DNA from: Planctomycetaceae bacterium
GTDB lineage: Bacteria > Planctomycetota > Planctomycetia > Pirellulales > Pirellulaceae
Assembly (NCBI GenBank): GCA_024642205.1
Contig: JAHEBQ010000027.1
Span: 1-64,000 of the forward strand
Direction of reading: 5' to 3'
DNA length: 64,000 nucleotides
In this document: positions 9,390 to 18,139 of the stretch, piece after piece
Position numbering within the stretch: the first letter of the stretch is position 1
How the letters are laid out: each line of letters opens with the position of its first letter
Translations under genes and position numbers: made by a program
Notes under the pieces: generated by a model
What the model saw: the letters and a program-made list of their open reading frames with translations, nothing else
Database searches by the model: none
What the model was told of the DNA's origin: nothing

Positions 9390-10049
9390 TCACGCGGTTG
9401 GTCGGTCGGAAAGGCTCTCGCACTCGTCTTCAATGGCCGGGTATCGCTCGCGAAGCCAGTCATTGACGTAAAAATCCATCGCCAAAGTGACCCTTTCCGT
9501 TGACGCCAGATTGAAGAGGTTGTGGAACTTGTTCGTGTCGAAATAGTAGAGAACGCCAGGTTTGAGGACGTGCTCCTCGAAGCTGCCCTGATTGGATTTT
9601 TTGAACAACGCATAATTGTCAAAAGCCTCGCGCTCTGACAACCGTTCTTTCATCGATTTGAACTCGTCGTAATCGCGATATTTGGTGATCACCAGCGATG
9701 ACTGGTCGTTGGTAATGATCGGAACCTGGAATCTGACCACCTCCGGACCTTTGTCTTTATCGGTATGCCAGGCATACGCACTGGCTGGAGGTCTTCGCAA
9801 CAATCGAAACGATACCTTCTCACATTCGAAGCTATCAAAAATCTGGCGAAAATAGTGGCACTTTCCCAGCACGTTCGCAAACGGGAGGTTGTTAAAGTGA
9901 TCCCGTCCTGCGGGATGAAGTTCCTCTCGCGATGGCAGCGATAGAGAATGGCCATAGGCACCCTTCGACCAGTCCCAGCCCGATGTCGCAAGCTCCAGGT
10001 CTGCGCGCAGTCGGTCAACCGAAAAATGATCATAGGCATTCAGGTACAT
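9390..10049 (-). CDS. Aspartyl/asparaginyl beta-hydroxylase-like 2-oxoglutarate/Fe(II) oxygenase
   Basis: This 219-residue protein has the double-stranded beta-helix metal site expected for PF05118-like enzymes: an HxD pair in YAWHTDKDKG (~residue 94) and a distal histidine in TNKFHNLFN (~176). A following arginine (STERVTLAMDFYVND) is placed to bind 2-oxoglutarate. The segment between has the strands that form the barrel. The start ATG has an AGGAAGG site. The enzyme should hydroxylate a peptide or small molecule in the cytoplasm. It is divergent from the methyltransferase/glycosyltransferase/ATP-grasp genes 500 bp away and could modify the same product, but that is inference. Confidence 0.78.
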   Translation of the reverse strand: MYLNAYDHFSVDRLRADLELATSGWDWSKGAYGHSLSLPSREELHPAGRDHFNNLPFANVLGKCHYFRQIFDSFECEKVSFRLLRRPPASAYAWHTDKDKGPEVVRFQVPIITNDQSSLVITKYRDYDEFKSMKERLSEREAFDNYALFKKSNQGSFEEHVLKPGVLYYFDTNKFHNLFNLASTERVTLAMDFYVNDWLRERYPAIEDECESLSDRPTA

Positions 10050-10550
10050 TTCACCTTCCTCGGTTCAGACAGCTCTCATGACAGTCCACTCGCCAGCGAT
10101 CAGCTGGGCCCCAGGGTGGGTCGATCCAAATTGCTTTCACCGAGGGTGCTTCCCATACGAATTGCAAGCGCGTTCCAGTTGCAATACGATTTACCTGCAC
10201 AACCACCGTTTTTGGATCTGGTTTATCTGATGCATGGCATTCTGATAATAATAATTCTCGCCTGGTTTGATGCAATACTCGATTACTTCTTTTTGCGATT
10301 TGGGACTCGCTGCCTGCTTGTTCGTCGCGCAGAATCTCAGACGTGATCGACATGTTCCACCGCGTTCGCGCTTGCCGCGAATTGGCTTGTATCAATCGGA
10401 CCCACGAACAACGACCTGGCGGAAAGAAATCTGGTTGACCGGAAAAAAAGACCGCACTTTTGGTGAACATTTTCGATGAACTTGATTTATAATGAATGAT
10501 CTACGCCGCAGCTGTCGGCAAACAGGGTTCCAGGATTTGAGATATCAACG
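10050..10550. other. Divergent intergenic region
   Basis: This 501-bp spacer lies between the oxygenase gene (minus) and the methyltransferase gene (plus). It is more A+T-rich than its surroundings around 10230-10280 and 10440-10500. The only signal noted is the candidate promoter at 10464-10493. Frames open across it on both strands have no coding character. Confidence 0.4.
10464..10493 (+). promoter_or_regulatory. Candidate sigma-70-type promoter
   Basis: A perfect TATAAT (10488-10493) lies 18 bp after a TGAACA that matches the -35 consensus at four of six positions. A start near 10500 would leave a ~50-nt leader before the methyltransferase gene. It is the best promoter-like match in this spacer but is unproven. 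Confidence 0.35.
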
Positions 10551-11210
10551 ATGCCATTGGTCGACAAAGAGTTCATCAAAACGAATTTGACAGCCGGAGA
10601 TCCGTGGTGCAGAGGGCATGGGAGTGAGCAGGATTCCGAAGACTTGGGCGCCGGCATGCTGTATTATGCGCTCGCCTATGGTTATAAAGCGAAAACATGC
10701 GTTTGCCTGGGATCCGGCGGTGGGTTTGTTCCACGCATGATGAGGCAGGCCCAGCGCGACCTGAACCTGATTGACAGCCGGACCATGCTGGTGGACGGTA
10801 CATTACAGGTATCGAAAGAAAAAAAGCAGATCTGGGGCGAACCGTGCTGGGTTCCGGAAGACTCGGTCTTTCGGACAAACTATCCTGAGGTCGAAATTCA
10901 TCTGGAACTCACTGAGGACGCGTTTCGAAACTATTTCCAGCCAAACAATGTGCAGATCGACTATTTACATATCGATGCGGACCATCATTACGAAGGGGTA
11001 AAACTCGACTGGGATTTGTATAGTACGCTTGTTCCCGATGATGGAATCATTACGCTTCACGATACAACCAACTATCGCAATCCGTGCGGTGTCTATCTGT
11101 TGATGGACGACATCCGCAACTCGGGTGATTACGAAATGATCAACTTCCCGATTGCCTATGGCACGGCCGTGCTACGAAAACGTCAAAACGACGGTCGTCC
11201 GGGTTCATGA
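10551..11210 (+). CDS. Class I SAM-dependent methyltransferase (Methyltransf_24-like)
   Basis: This 219-residue protein has a Rossmann-type SAM motif I, CVCLGSGGGFVPRMM (~51-65), an acidic motif in the next strand, and motif IDYLHIDADHHYEGVKLDW (~140-158). The last is followed by LVPDDGIITLHDTTNY, characteristic of the Methyltransf_24 family whose members often modify sugars or sugar-derived metabolites. The last bases overlap the glycosyltransferase start as ATGA, so the two are translated together. The methyl acceptor is unknown; the neighbours suggest a glycosylated product. Confidence 0.82.
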   Translation: MPLVDKEFIKTNLTAGDPWCRGHGSEQDSEDLGAGMLYYALAYGYKAKTCVCLGSGGGFVPRMMRQAQRDLNLIDSRTMLVDGTLQVSKEKKQIWGEPCWVPEDSVFRTNYPEVEIHLELTEDAFRNYFQPNNVQIDYLHIDADHHYEGVKLDWDLYSTLVPDDGIITLHDTTNYRNPCGVYLLMDDIRNSGDYEMINFPIAYGTAVLRKRQNDGRPGS

Positions 11211-12373
11211 AGATTGCACTTCTGCAGGATGAGATCTATTTGCCGTCATTTGCCGGCGGCAACAAAGTGAATCGTTGTTTGCTGGAGGGACTGGCCGCCC
11301 GGCAACATCATTGCCTGGCATTGACGCGGGCACTTACCCGTTCGCCGGATGGACCCAACGAACTGTCACAGTTCGGGGATGAAATGAACGCCCGTGGATT
11401 GGCAGTCCGAGAAATCGAACCGGACGTTTTTGCCTATGAAAGCCAAGGCGTCGAGGTCGAAGCCCTCAATGGTTCGAGTGTGGAAACCCGACACGATTAT
11501 CTCACGCGCCGCATCCGGGCGTTCCAACCGGACTGGGTGTTTGTCGCCGACGATAAACGCAAGTTCATGCTGGCTGCCGCGACAACGGCAGCACCAGGTC
11601 GTATTCTGGCGTTGGCGCAAACGATCATTCAACTTCCCTTTGGCCCGTTGTCCGTCAATGAAAGCCGATCTCAAACCGCACTGTTGCGTGACGCGCGGGC
11701 AATCATTGTCGTCAGCAAATATTTGCAGAACTACGTTCGCGAACACGGTGGTTTGGAATCTCACCTGCTCCGGGCTCCGGTCTATGGCACCGGGCCTTTT
11801 CCCAACCTCGCGCACCATAACGCTGGTTTTGTGACGATGATCAACCCATGCCAATTGAAGGGAGTTGCGATCTTTCTTGCCTTGGCGCGGGCGTTTCCTC
11901 ATGTCATGTTCGCCGCCGTCCCGACGTGGGGCGCTGACCCGGAACTTTTACGGGACTTGAATGATCTGTCCAATGTCCGTCTCCTGGCACCTTCGGACAA
12001 CATTGACGACATTCTGACGCAAACGCGAATCCTGCTGGTTCCCTCGTTGTGGCCGGAGACGTTTGGCAATGTCGCTCCCGAAGCAATGTTGCGAGGCATT
12101 CCTGTGCTGGCCAGTAATCTCGGTGGATTGCCCGAGGCAAAACTTGGTGTCGATTACCTGCTGCCGGTAACGCCAGCCGAACGCCACGACCAACATTACG
12201 AGTTTCCAGCCCAGGACATCCGCCCCTGGTCTCAGGCGCTTGGCGAGTTGATTGACGATGCCGGGCGCTACGAACAGTGTTCCAGGCAATCCCGCCAGGC
12301 TGCGCTGAGATTCGTATCGGATGTCTCGGTTGAACACTTCGAAGCGTTGATGCTCGAACTTGCCAACCAGTAA
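11207..12373 (+). CDS. Glycosyltransferase family 4 protein
   Basis: This 388-residue GT-B enzyme has its donor-binding C-terminal domain marked by FVTMINPCQLKGVAIFLALA and by the retaining-transferase EX7E motif in WPETFGNVAPEAMLRG. A glycine-rich ASNLGGLPEA loop follows. The N-terminal domain begins with an acceptor-side strand (MKIALLQDEIYLPSFAGGNK) typical of family 4. It should transfer a nucleotide-activated sugar to a lipid, peptide or metabolite acceptor. It overlaps the methyltransferase gene by 4 nt and is followed after 50 nt by the ATP-grasp gene, so the three likely act in one pathway. Confidence 0.88.
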   Translation: MKIALLQDEIYLPSFAGGNKVNRCLLEGLAARQHHCLALTRALTRSPDGPNELSQFGDEMNARGLAVREIEPDVFAYESQGVEVEALNGSSVETRHDYLTRRIRAFQPDWVFVADDKRKFMLAAATTAAPGRILALAQTIIQLPFGPLSVNESRSQTALLRDARAIIVVSKYLQNYVREHGGLESHLLRAPVYGTGPFPNLAHHNAGFVTMINPCQLKGVAIFLALARAFPHVMFAAVPTWGADPELLRDLNDLSNVRLLAPSDNIDDILTQTRILLVPSLWPETFGNVAPEAMLRGIPVLASNLGGLPEAKLGVDYLLPVTPAERHDQHYEFPAQDIRPWSQALGELIDDAGRYEQCSRQSRQAALRFVSDVSVEHFEALMLELANQ

Positions 12374-12423
12374 TCCACCCCGATCAACATTCTCACTGAC
12401 AAGACCGACATGATGAGGTTCCG

Positions 12424-13662
12424 ATGAGTTCGAAAACGGTTGTTGCGATCGTCGATCCGTATTCATCGGGGACGCAACTGGTTCGCGAAGTCGAGGCCCG
12501 CGGCCACAGCTGTTTTTTGGTTCAAAGTCAGGCAGACGTTCCCGTCTTGTATCGCTCTTCCTTTCATGCCGAAGATTTTGGCTCATTCATTCGGCACCGT
12601 GGGAATCTTGATGAGACCTGCGCAGAACTTGAAGCGAGGAATGTGGGGTGCGTCATGGCCGGATGCGAAATCGGAGTTGAACTGTCCGACCACTTGAGTG
12701 AACGACTGGGATTGTTAACAAACGGAACCAGACTCACGGGAGCGCGTCGAAACAAGCTCCTGATGGGCGAAACGTTGCGACGTCACGGTGTTCCAACCCC
12801 AGCCGCCTTGTCGTCCCGCGACTTGGACGAAGTGCAGGACTGGGCCCGAGATCATGGCCGCTGGCCGGTCGTGATTAAACCCCTGTGCAGTTCAGCGTCA
12901 GACGGCGTTTATCGATGCATCAACGAGGCCGACATCCAGGTCGCATTCGAAGACATTACTGGTCGCGTTGATGTTTATGGCTCGGCCAACGAATCCGTGC
13001 TGGTTCAAGAATACTTGACAGGCAGAGAATACGCGATTGACACCGTGAGTCACGCAGGACGGCACAGGGTGGCAGCCGTCTGGGAATACGGCAAGCCTGC
13101 CGGTGGAACTTTTTTTGGAAACGACTCATTGGAACTCCTTCCCTATGACGAATCATTCAATCGCCAGATGTTTCCGTACGTTGCCAGCGTACTCGATGCC
13201 CTGGGCATCAAGCATGGTCCGGCGCATTGCGAGGTGATATTGACCGAGCGAGGCCCGGTAATTGTTGAAATCGGGGCGCGGATCAACGGCGGAAACAATC
13301 CACTGTTGAGCCGTTATTGCGGCGGCGAATCCCAGTTTGACATGATGCTCGACGCCTATCTGGACCCCATGCGTTTCCTTGGCCAGTTGGACAAACCGTA
13401 CGCGTTGTCGAAACATGGGATGCGCGTCTTTCTGACACCTCGCGGAAACGGCCGACTGAAATCAGCCCCCCAACTCCAACAACTCGAATGTCTGGATTCG
13501 TTCCACAAACTACATTGTTCCGCAAAACCGGGGAGGCCCGTTTCCCGTATTGTCGGCTGGGTTTTGCTTGTTCATGAAAACCGGGAAGTCATTCATCGTG
13601 ATCTAAAACAAATTCGTCACCTGGAAATGAATGGACTTTACCAGTTCGAATCCGAGACTTGA
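12424..13662 (+). CDS. ATP-grasp carboxylate-amine ligase-like protein
   Basis: The protein has 412 residues and a GAGG ribosome site 5 nt before the ATG. The ATP-grasp domain covers ~105-330: lysine-bearing strand WPVVIKPLCSSASDGVY, hinge VLVQEYLTGREYAIDTV and Mg-binding motif VIVEIGARINGGNNP, with the Glu and Asn in place. It resembles the BacD/L-amino-acid-ligase group, which forms amide bonds through acyl-phosphates. A Rossmann-like N-terminal domain (VVAIVDPYSSGTQLV) is present. Its place after a methyltransferase and glycosyltransferase suggests it joins an amino acid or amine to a small product. The 3' end overlaps the convergent propeller gene by 25 nt. Confidence 0.85.
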   Translation: MSSKTVVAIVDPYSSGTQLVREVEARGHSCFLVQSQADVPVLYRSSFHAEDFGSFIRHRGNLDETCAELEARNVGCVMAGCEIGVELSDHLSERLGLLTNGTRLTGARRNKLLMGETLRRHGVPTPAALSSRDLDEVQDWARDHGRWPVVIKPLCSSASDGVYRCINEADIQVAFEDITGRVDVYGSANESVLVQEYLTGREYAIDTVSHAGRHRVAAVWEYGKPAGGTFFGNDSLELLPYDESFNRQMFPYVASVLDALGIKHGPAHCEVILTERGPVIVEIGARINGGNNPLLSRYCGGESQFDMMLDAYLDPMRFLGQLDKPYALSKHGMRVFLTPRGNGRLKSAPQLQQLECLDSFHKLHCSAKPGRPVSRIVGWVLLVHENREVIHRDLKQIRHLEMNGLYQFESET

Positions 13663-15515
13663 GCCTCGGCACCTGGCACTTCATCCAATTTGACGTGCAG
13701 GATCCGATGATGAATATGGTCACATATCACAAGTTCGCAATCGCCGATCAACTGGGCCCAACGAGGTTGATTCAAACGTGAAAGTCGTGTGCCGGGCACG
13801 ATCGAAAACTCCCAGATAAAACGTCCGTCAATCGTTGCCCCCAAAACACGATTATTGCCCGTGTCCGCGACGATCATCGTGCCATTCTCGTTGACTTCCA
13901 CGTAGCGTGGAAAGTTCAGCCGAAAACAGGCTGTATCCGAGTCGATTGCATAAAACTCGCTGACACTCGTTTCATCGGGCGCCACGATCAGAATCCTGTG
14001 TTGTCCCGTGTCGGCGATTACAACCCGTCCATCGCTGAGAAGCTGTGCACTGTGAGGGTCGCTTAACCTCAAATCACCCCCGGCACCAATCGCGCGGTAT
14101 ACCTTTCCGGACCAGTCAGCCTCAACGACCAGATCCCGCGATGAATCGACGATCAGAAGGTGACCGTTTGGGAGCATTCGTACGTCATGCGGATCCCGCA
14201 ATGCCATGCGACCGTCGAGAGCGATTTCGGAAAGTTCCCTCAAGACATGCCCCGCCGCCGCAATTTCAAGGATCCGGCCATTGCGACCATCGGCTATTAA
14301 AATGCCGCCGGACGGCAATGCGCGAGCGCACCTGGGCCAAAAAACCGGGGGCTTTGCCTGGACGGGACGTTCGCGAACCTGTCCCGCTTCAAATTCCACG
14401 ATCCGGTCATGGGCCGTGTCGGCCACAAGATACTGACCGTTTTTGGTCACTTCGACGGAACGCGGATAGGAAAGCGTTCGTCGCTGGGGAAAATTGTTGC
14501 CAAACTGCCAGACAATCCCACCCGTGGGATCCGTTTCCACAACGCGCTGGTTGCCCGTGTCACAGATCAGGAAGTTCCCGTTATCAAGAACGTCCGCGAA
14601 CAGCGGATCGCAGAAACTACCATCCTCAGGATCAAGCTGATTGGCCGTGCCATCCTGGGAAACCAAAAGCACTCGATGGTTCCGAGCGTCGGCAATCAGT
14701 CGCCGACCGTCCGGCATGGCCCTGGCCGAACTGGGGCTGGAAAGTCGGGATCGTGCCTGGGAAGGCTCACCCGCTTGTCCGAATTGCCACACGGTGTTTC
14801 CGCCACGATCGATTTCGACCACGACGTGCCGATACGGATCGGCAATCAGGAAAGTATCATTGACCAGCCATTGGACACTCGCGGCCAGGCCAATTTGACC
14901 GGCATGGGGTGAAAGAAACCAAAGCAACTCGCCCCGTTGGTCGATTTCAATAATGTCGACCTCTCCAACACGATTACAAAAGACAATCAAGAAGGTTGCT
15001 TGATCGGTCCACGAAACGTACCTGGGCATGCGTTTGCTAAACGATGACAATGGCATGCGATTCTTGACCACTCCCAGGTCCGAGACAATCATCAATTCCC
15101 ATTTCGTACGTCGAAGAATCGCGGTGCAATTTTGATCGAGCAAACAGGCGAATCCGTCATCGATGCCTGTTAAAGGCAGTTTTTGGTCAATCACTCCCTG
15201 GTTGTTAACGCGCAACGTGCGGGATTCGAAACGAAAAGGAACAATTTTTTCGGTTCCAAGCTCATCGACGATCAAACAACTTCCGTCCGCGGCTTTGGCG
15301 GCAAAAGAAGGGAAACAGAGCTGAGAATCCGTCACTGGATTTGAATCCGCCTCAATGCCTATTTCGTTTACCAATGCCCAATTCCCGGGGGGCGATGTGA
15401 AGGACTTCAAGTCTGATCCTCTCTTCTGAATTGAAATGCCACGTTGCCGAAAGCCAACCGCGACATATTGCGAATCAACTTTGACGGTCGACCGAACGTC
15501 CGGAATATCGAACAC
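13638..15515 (-). CDS. NHL/arylsulfotransferase-like beta-propeller protein
   Basis: This 625-residue protein starts at a GTG with a GAGG upstream. At least nine copies of an NHL-like blade motif are visible, each ending in a strand such as LIADTGNQRVVE, VADTAHDRIVEFE, LIVDSSRDLVVEAD, VIADTGQHRILIV and VADTGNNRVLGATI, alternating with MPNGHLLI-type strands. There is no signal peptide or membrane helix, so it may be cytoplasmic or use an atypical route. NHL propellers usually bind proteins or ligands. It faces the ATP-grasp gene tail to tail with a 25-nt overlap. Function unknown. Confidence 0.75.
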   Translation of the reverse strand: MFDIPDVRSTVKVDSQYVAVGFRQRGISIQKRGSDLKSFTSPPGNWALVNEIGIEADSNPVTDSQLCFPSFAAKAADGSCLIVDELGTEKIVPFRFESRTLRVNNQGVIDQKLPLTGIDDGFACLLDQNCTAILRRTKWELMIVSDLGVVKNRMPLSSFSKRMPRYVSWTDQATFLIVFCNRVGEVDIIEIDQRGELLWFLSPHAGQIGLAASVQWLVNDTFLIADPYRHVVVEIDRGGNTVWQFGQAGEPSQARSRLSSPSSARAMPDGRRLIADARNHRVLLVSQDGTANQLDPEDGSFCDPLFADVLDNGNFLICDTGNQRVVETDPTGGIVWQFGNNFPQRRTLSYPRSVEVTKNGQYLVADTAHDRIVEFEAGQVRERPVQAKPPVFWPRCARALPSGGILIADGRNGRILEIAAAGHVLRELSEIALDGRMALRDPHDVRMLPNGHLLIVDSSRDLVVEADWSGKVYRAIGAGGDLRLSDPHSAQLLSDGRVVIADTGQHRILIVAPDETSVSEFYAIDSDTACFRLNFPRYVEVNENGTMIVADTGNNRVLGATIDGRFIWEFSIVPGTRLSRLNQPRWAQLIGDCELVICDHIHHRILHVKLDEVPGAEAQVSDSNW

Positions 15516-15648
15516 TGGAACCCAGGCCTCATGCGATTCTACGGAACTGCAACGCCGCCTGCGGCATCGGTCACGACCGAGCGACTATCAAGTATAATCA
15601 GAGTTGTCGTTCTTTTTCTCGATAGAAGCAGTTCCAGTCAGATAATCG

Positions 15649-16215
15649 ATGGTCACTTCAGATCTCAATGCCTGGCCGACGTCGTCCAGGCGAATTCTCG
15701 TCCTTGGCCCTTGTGGATCCGGCAAGTCGACATTCTCGATGCGTCTCGGTCGAATCATGAACTTGCCAACGGTCCACCTCGATGCCCATTTTTGGAATCC
15801 GGGTTGGATCGCCACTCCGCAACCTAAATGGCGAGAGGTTGTGACGTCGCTGATTCAAAAGGAATCGTGGATCATGGACGGCACCTATGAAAGCACGCTC
15901 GATTTACGAATCCCCGTGGCCGACACCTTGATATTGATCGATTGTCCGCGGCAAGTCTGCCTCTGGCGCGTGCTCAAACGTCGGCTAACCGTGGACGATC
16001 ATCACCGACCCGATGCGCCGGACGGTCAAAAACTGAATCGAGCATTTTTGCGGTACATCTGGCGTTACCCTGCCGTTACCCATCCCTTTGTCCTCGAATG
16101 TATCCGGAAATTCGGACCGGACAAGAAAGTCATTGAGCTTAAAAGTCCGGGCCAAATGCAGAGCTTCCTGGAGCAAGCCCACCAAACCCTCAATCGAAAA
16201 CACCCCGATAGCTAG
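15649..16215 (+). CDS. Small P-loop kinase, FlaR/adenylate-kinase-like
   Basis: This 188-residue protein has Walker A GPCGSGKST (~20-28) and the signature of the group called topology-modulation or FlaR-like proteins: HLDAHFWNPGWI then a WIMDGTYESTLDLRI segment, followed by DTLILIDCPRQVCLWRVLKRR. The fold is that of adenylate and shikimate kinases, and the group is usually annotated as nucleoside kinase-like with unknown substrate. It stands alone between a divergent propeller gene and a convergent gene of unknown function. The start codon choice is tentative because no clear ribosome site precedes it. Confidence 0.82.
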   Translation: MVTSDLNAWPTSSRRILVLGPCGSGKSTFSMRLGRIMNLPTVHLDAHFWNPGWIATPQPKWREVVTSLIQKESWIMDGTYESTLDLRIPVADTLILIDCPRQVCLWRVLKRRLTVDDHHRPDAPDGQKLNRAFLRYIWRYPAVTHPFVLECIRKFGPDKKVIELKSPGQMQSFLEQAHQTLNRKHPDS

Positions 16216-16257
16216 GGACTTCGAAACGTGGTCGGCCGTACGGCTCGATGGTGTGCC

Positions 16258-17226
16258 CTAGCCCATCAGGTACAGGAACTTCTCTTCCGCCTGCTTTCTC
16301 TTCGCTTCCGACTCGATAAAACGGAGTATTGTGAAGAACCCGTAGATGGTCTTCACTCGATGAGTCAAATGAGCGGACCACTGTTCCGAATCAGCTTCCT
16401 GCCAATACTCTGGCGTCCGTGGATCGTGCTTCGCGGACTTGAGCGGTCCCAATTCTCCCTCAACATCGGGAAGCGAACGCCACAGTCGTAAGTGGTCGTG
16501 GTGAGCTGCCAGGCCGCGATTTGCCAAATCCTTGTGACCGAACCGGGATAATTCCGTAAGGGCCGCAGCATGGTTGATGATGTGAAACAGTCCGCCAAAT
16601 CCTTGTCGTCGCAACGCACCGTTCTCGATTAATTCGTCGATCACCCGTTCGACCATTTCTTGCTGGTTTCGGTAAGCCGGAAAATCGGTATCCGCATCCA
16701 GCTTCACATCATTGCCGCCGATCCACCCACGCGCCTGACCATAATAACCACGACCGGGCCCCTCCTTATTGAATCGGGAGATCAACTTCTCGATGCCACC
16801 GACAATGGCGTTGGTAGCGAACTTTGTATGATCGTTGAGAGCGCGAATCGCGATGGCGGAAAAAATCACGTTGTGCCCCGACTGACGCATCTTGCCAATA
16901 TTGGCGCTCAGGGAATTGGCAATTGCATCGATCCTGGCCTGTTGTACCGACTCTTCGGCAACCGGCTCTTCCGGGAATGCCTCAAATAGTGCCGGGATCG
17001 CAATCCCTGTCTGCTTGGCGTTGTACCAGATTGATTCGTCGCCGCGAATAATCTCATCCAGGTCTTTTTCGATTCCTGCATACACCTGGTCGTCAAGGTC
17101 GGGCAAATCTTCACCCACGAAATATCCTGCCACAACGGCTGCCCCGAGGTGACCAGCCATGGCATTGGCTGTATGAGCCCGAGCCAGTCCGCAAAGGCCC
17201 AGGTAAAGGTATTTGAAATCTACCAT
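16258..17226 (-). CDS. Unrecognised 322-residue protein, largely helical
   Basis: I do not recognise this family. The sequence is largely alpha-helical, with several His, Tyr and Trp residues spaced along it (GYYGQARGWIGGND ~165; FGGLFHIINHAAALTELSRFG ~220; AAHHDHLRLW ~248). The N-terminus (YLYLGLCGLARAHTANAMAGH) could be the first helix of a helical-repeat or terpenoid-cyclase-like fold. There is no signal peptide. The coding pattern is consistent along the whole length, and no frame on the other strand competes. It stands alone on the minus strand. Confidence 0.7.
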   Translation of the reverse strand: MVDFKYLYLGLCGLARAHTANAMAGHLGAAVVAGYFVGEDLPDLDDQVYAGIEKDLDEIIRGDESIWYNAKQTGIAIPALFEAFPEEPVAEESVQQARIDAIANSLSANIGKMRQSGHNVIFSAIAIRALNDHTKFATNAIVGGIEKLISRFNKEGPGRGYYGQARGWIGGNDVKLDADTDFPAYRNQQEMVERVIDELIENGALRRQGFGGLFHIINHAAALTELSRFGHKDLANRGLAAHHDHLRLWRSLPDVEGELGPLKSAKHDPRTPEYWQEADSEQWSAHLTHRVKTIYGFFTILRFIESEAKRKQAEEKFLYLMG

Positions 17227-17326
17227 CGAATCTTGCCTGTCGGTTTCATTGAGGAAACTGTCCCCTGATCATTGTAACGTCGGAAAACAGGAAATGTCGA
17301 ATCGGTGATAAGGAATCCATCGCGGT

Positions 17327-17626
17327 TCAATCGTCGACGCAATTCACCGGCATTGTTCGGTGACTCTTCCCCTGGATTTCGGCCTTCTGAGCCGAACCAA
17401 GCTGTTCCAGTTGAGTGGAAATCTCGTCCAATTTCGTTTCAAGTCGCCGCGCAACAATATTGTTTCGGTAAGTCATCAGCATCAGTTTGACCGAAATAAG
17501 AAAAACCGCTGCCTCGATGAGCAGGTCGTGGGTAAATCCGTGAGAAAACAGAGCTAGCGCAAACAGAACAAACGTCATTGCAATTACGATCAACGATCCG
17601 CGACTGAAGTTCTCTGTGATGCGCAT
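17327..17626 (-). CDS. Small two-helix membrane protein with C-terminal coiled coil
   Basis: This 99-residue protein has two hydrophobic segments (~11-29 and ~33-52) followed by a heptad-like stretch (ARRLETKLDEISTQLEQLGS) typical of a short coiled coil. No family is recognised. It lies 100 nt upstream of the 322-residue gene on the same strand. No convincing ribosome site precedes the ATG, so the exact start is uncertain, but the transmembrane plus coiled-coil pattern argues for a real gene. Confidence 0.55.
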   Translation of the reverse strand: MRITENFSRGSLIVIAMTFVLFALALFSHGFTHDLLIEAAVFLISVKLMLMTYRNNIVARRLETKLDEISTQLEQLGSAQKAEIQGKSHRTMPVNCVDD

Positions 17627-18139
17627 TTTCTATTTACCGGGAAAGTAATGATGACCAATGAAATCCGAAGCTCTCGGCTTACCCTCCTCGAACACGTTAC
17701 AAACCAAACCAGGTTTCTTTTCCGATAATGGTTGCAAATGCCGGACCATCTGCACGGAACGCGAATCGTTTCCGGCGAGACGGCATTTTACATGACCATC
17801 CCTTCCACCTCAGCCTCATTGATCTTCGGAATCAAGTGCGAAAACGCACATCTTGTCCGGAAGCGTTCGGCTTCACCAAGTTCAACGCAATCGGCCGGGA
17901 GCCCGGATTGCGGAAACCAGTGATTTGGATGCTCCGTCTGCGTGACGATATCAGGAAGAATGCTGCGCGAATTGACCACTTGAACCCGTGACCCGGGAGG
18001 ACGTCCACGTTGTTCGCACCGGTTCGCTGTCCGCAATTGTTCGACAAGATGCTGGCACAGCGTTTGCAGGGTAGTCTTTGGGTTTGCGATTTGCAACATG
18101 AACTGATCGGTTATCTCGCAATAATCAAGGAGAATAGAC
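17627..18139. other. Intergenic region without recognisable gene
   Basis: This 513-bp stretch precedes the Tat oxidoreductase gene. Two overlapping frames (minus strand 17788-18141, plus strand 17728-17991) are open but have no domain, ribosome site or coding bias. The upstream control region of the oxidoreductase gene should lie here. No repeats or hairpins were noted. Confidence 0.4.

Noticed and set aside
13638..13662. GTTCGAATCC-like sequence suggesting a tRNA T-loop
   Set aside because: It lies in the coding end of the ATP-grasp gene and has no accompanying acceptor or anticodon stems.
14045..14863. Plus-strand open frame of 272 codons inside the NHL propeller gene
   Set aside because: It is antisense to a clear repeat protein and has no recognisable domain.
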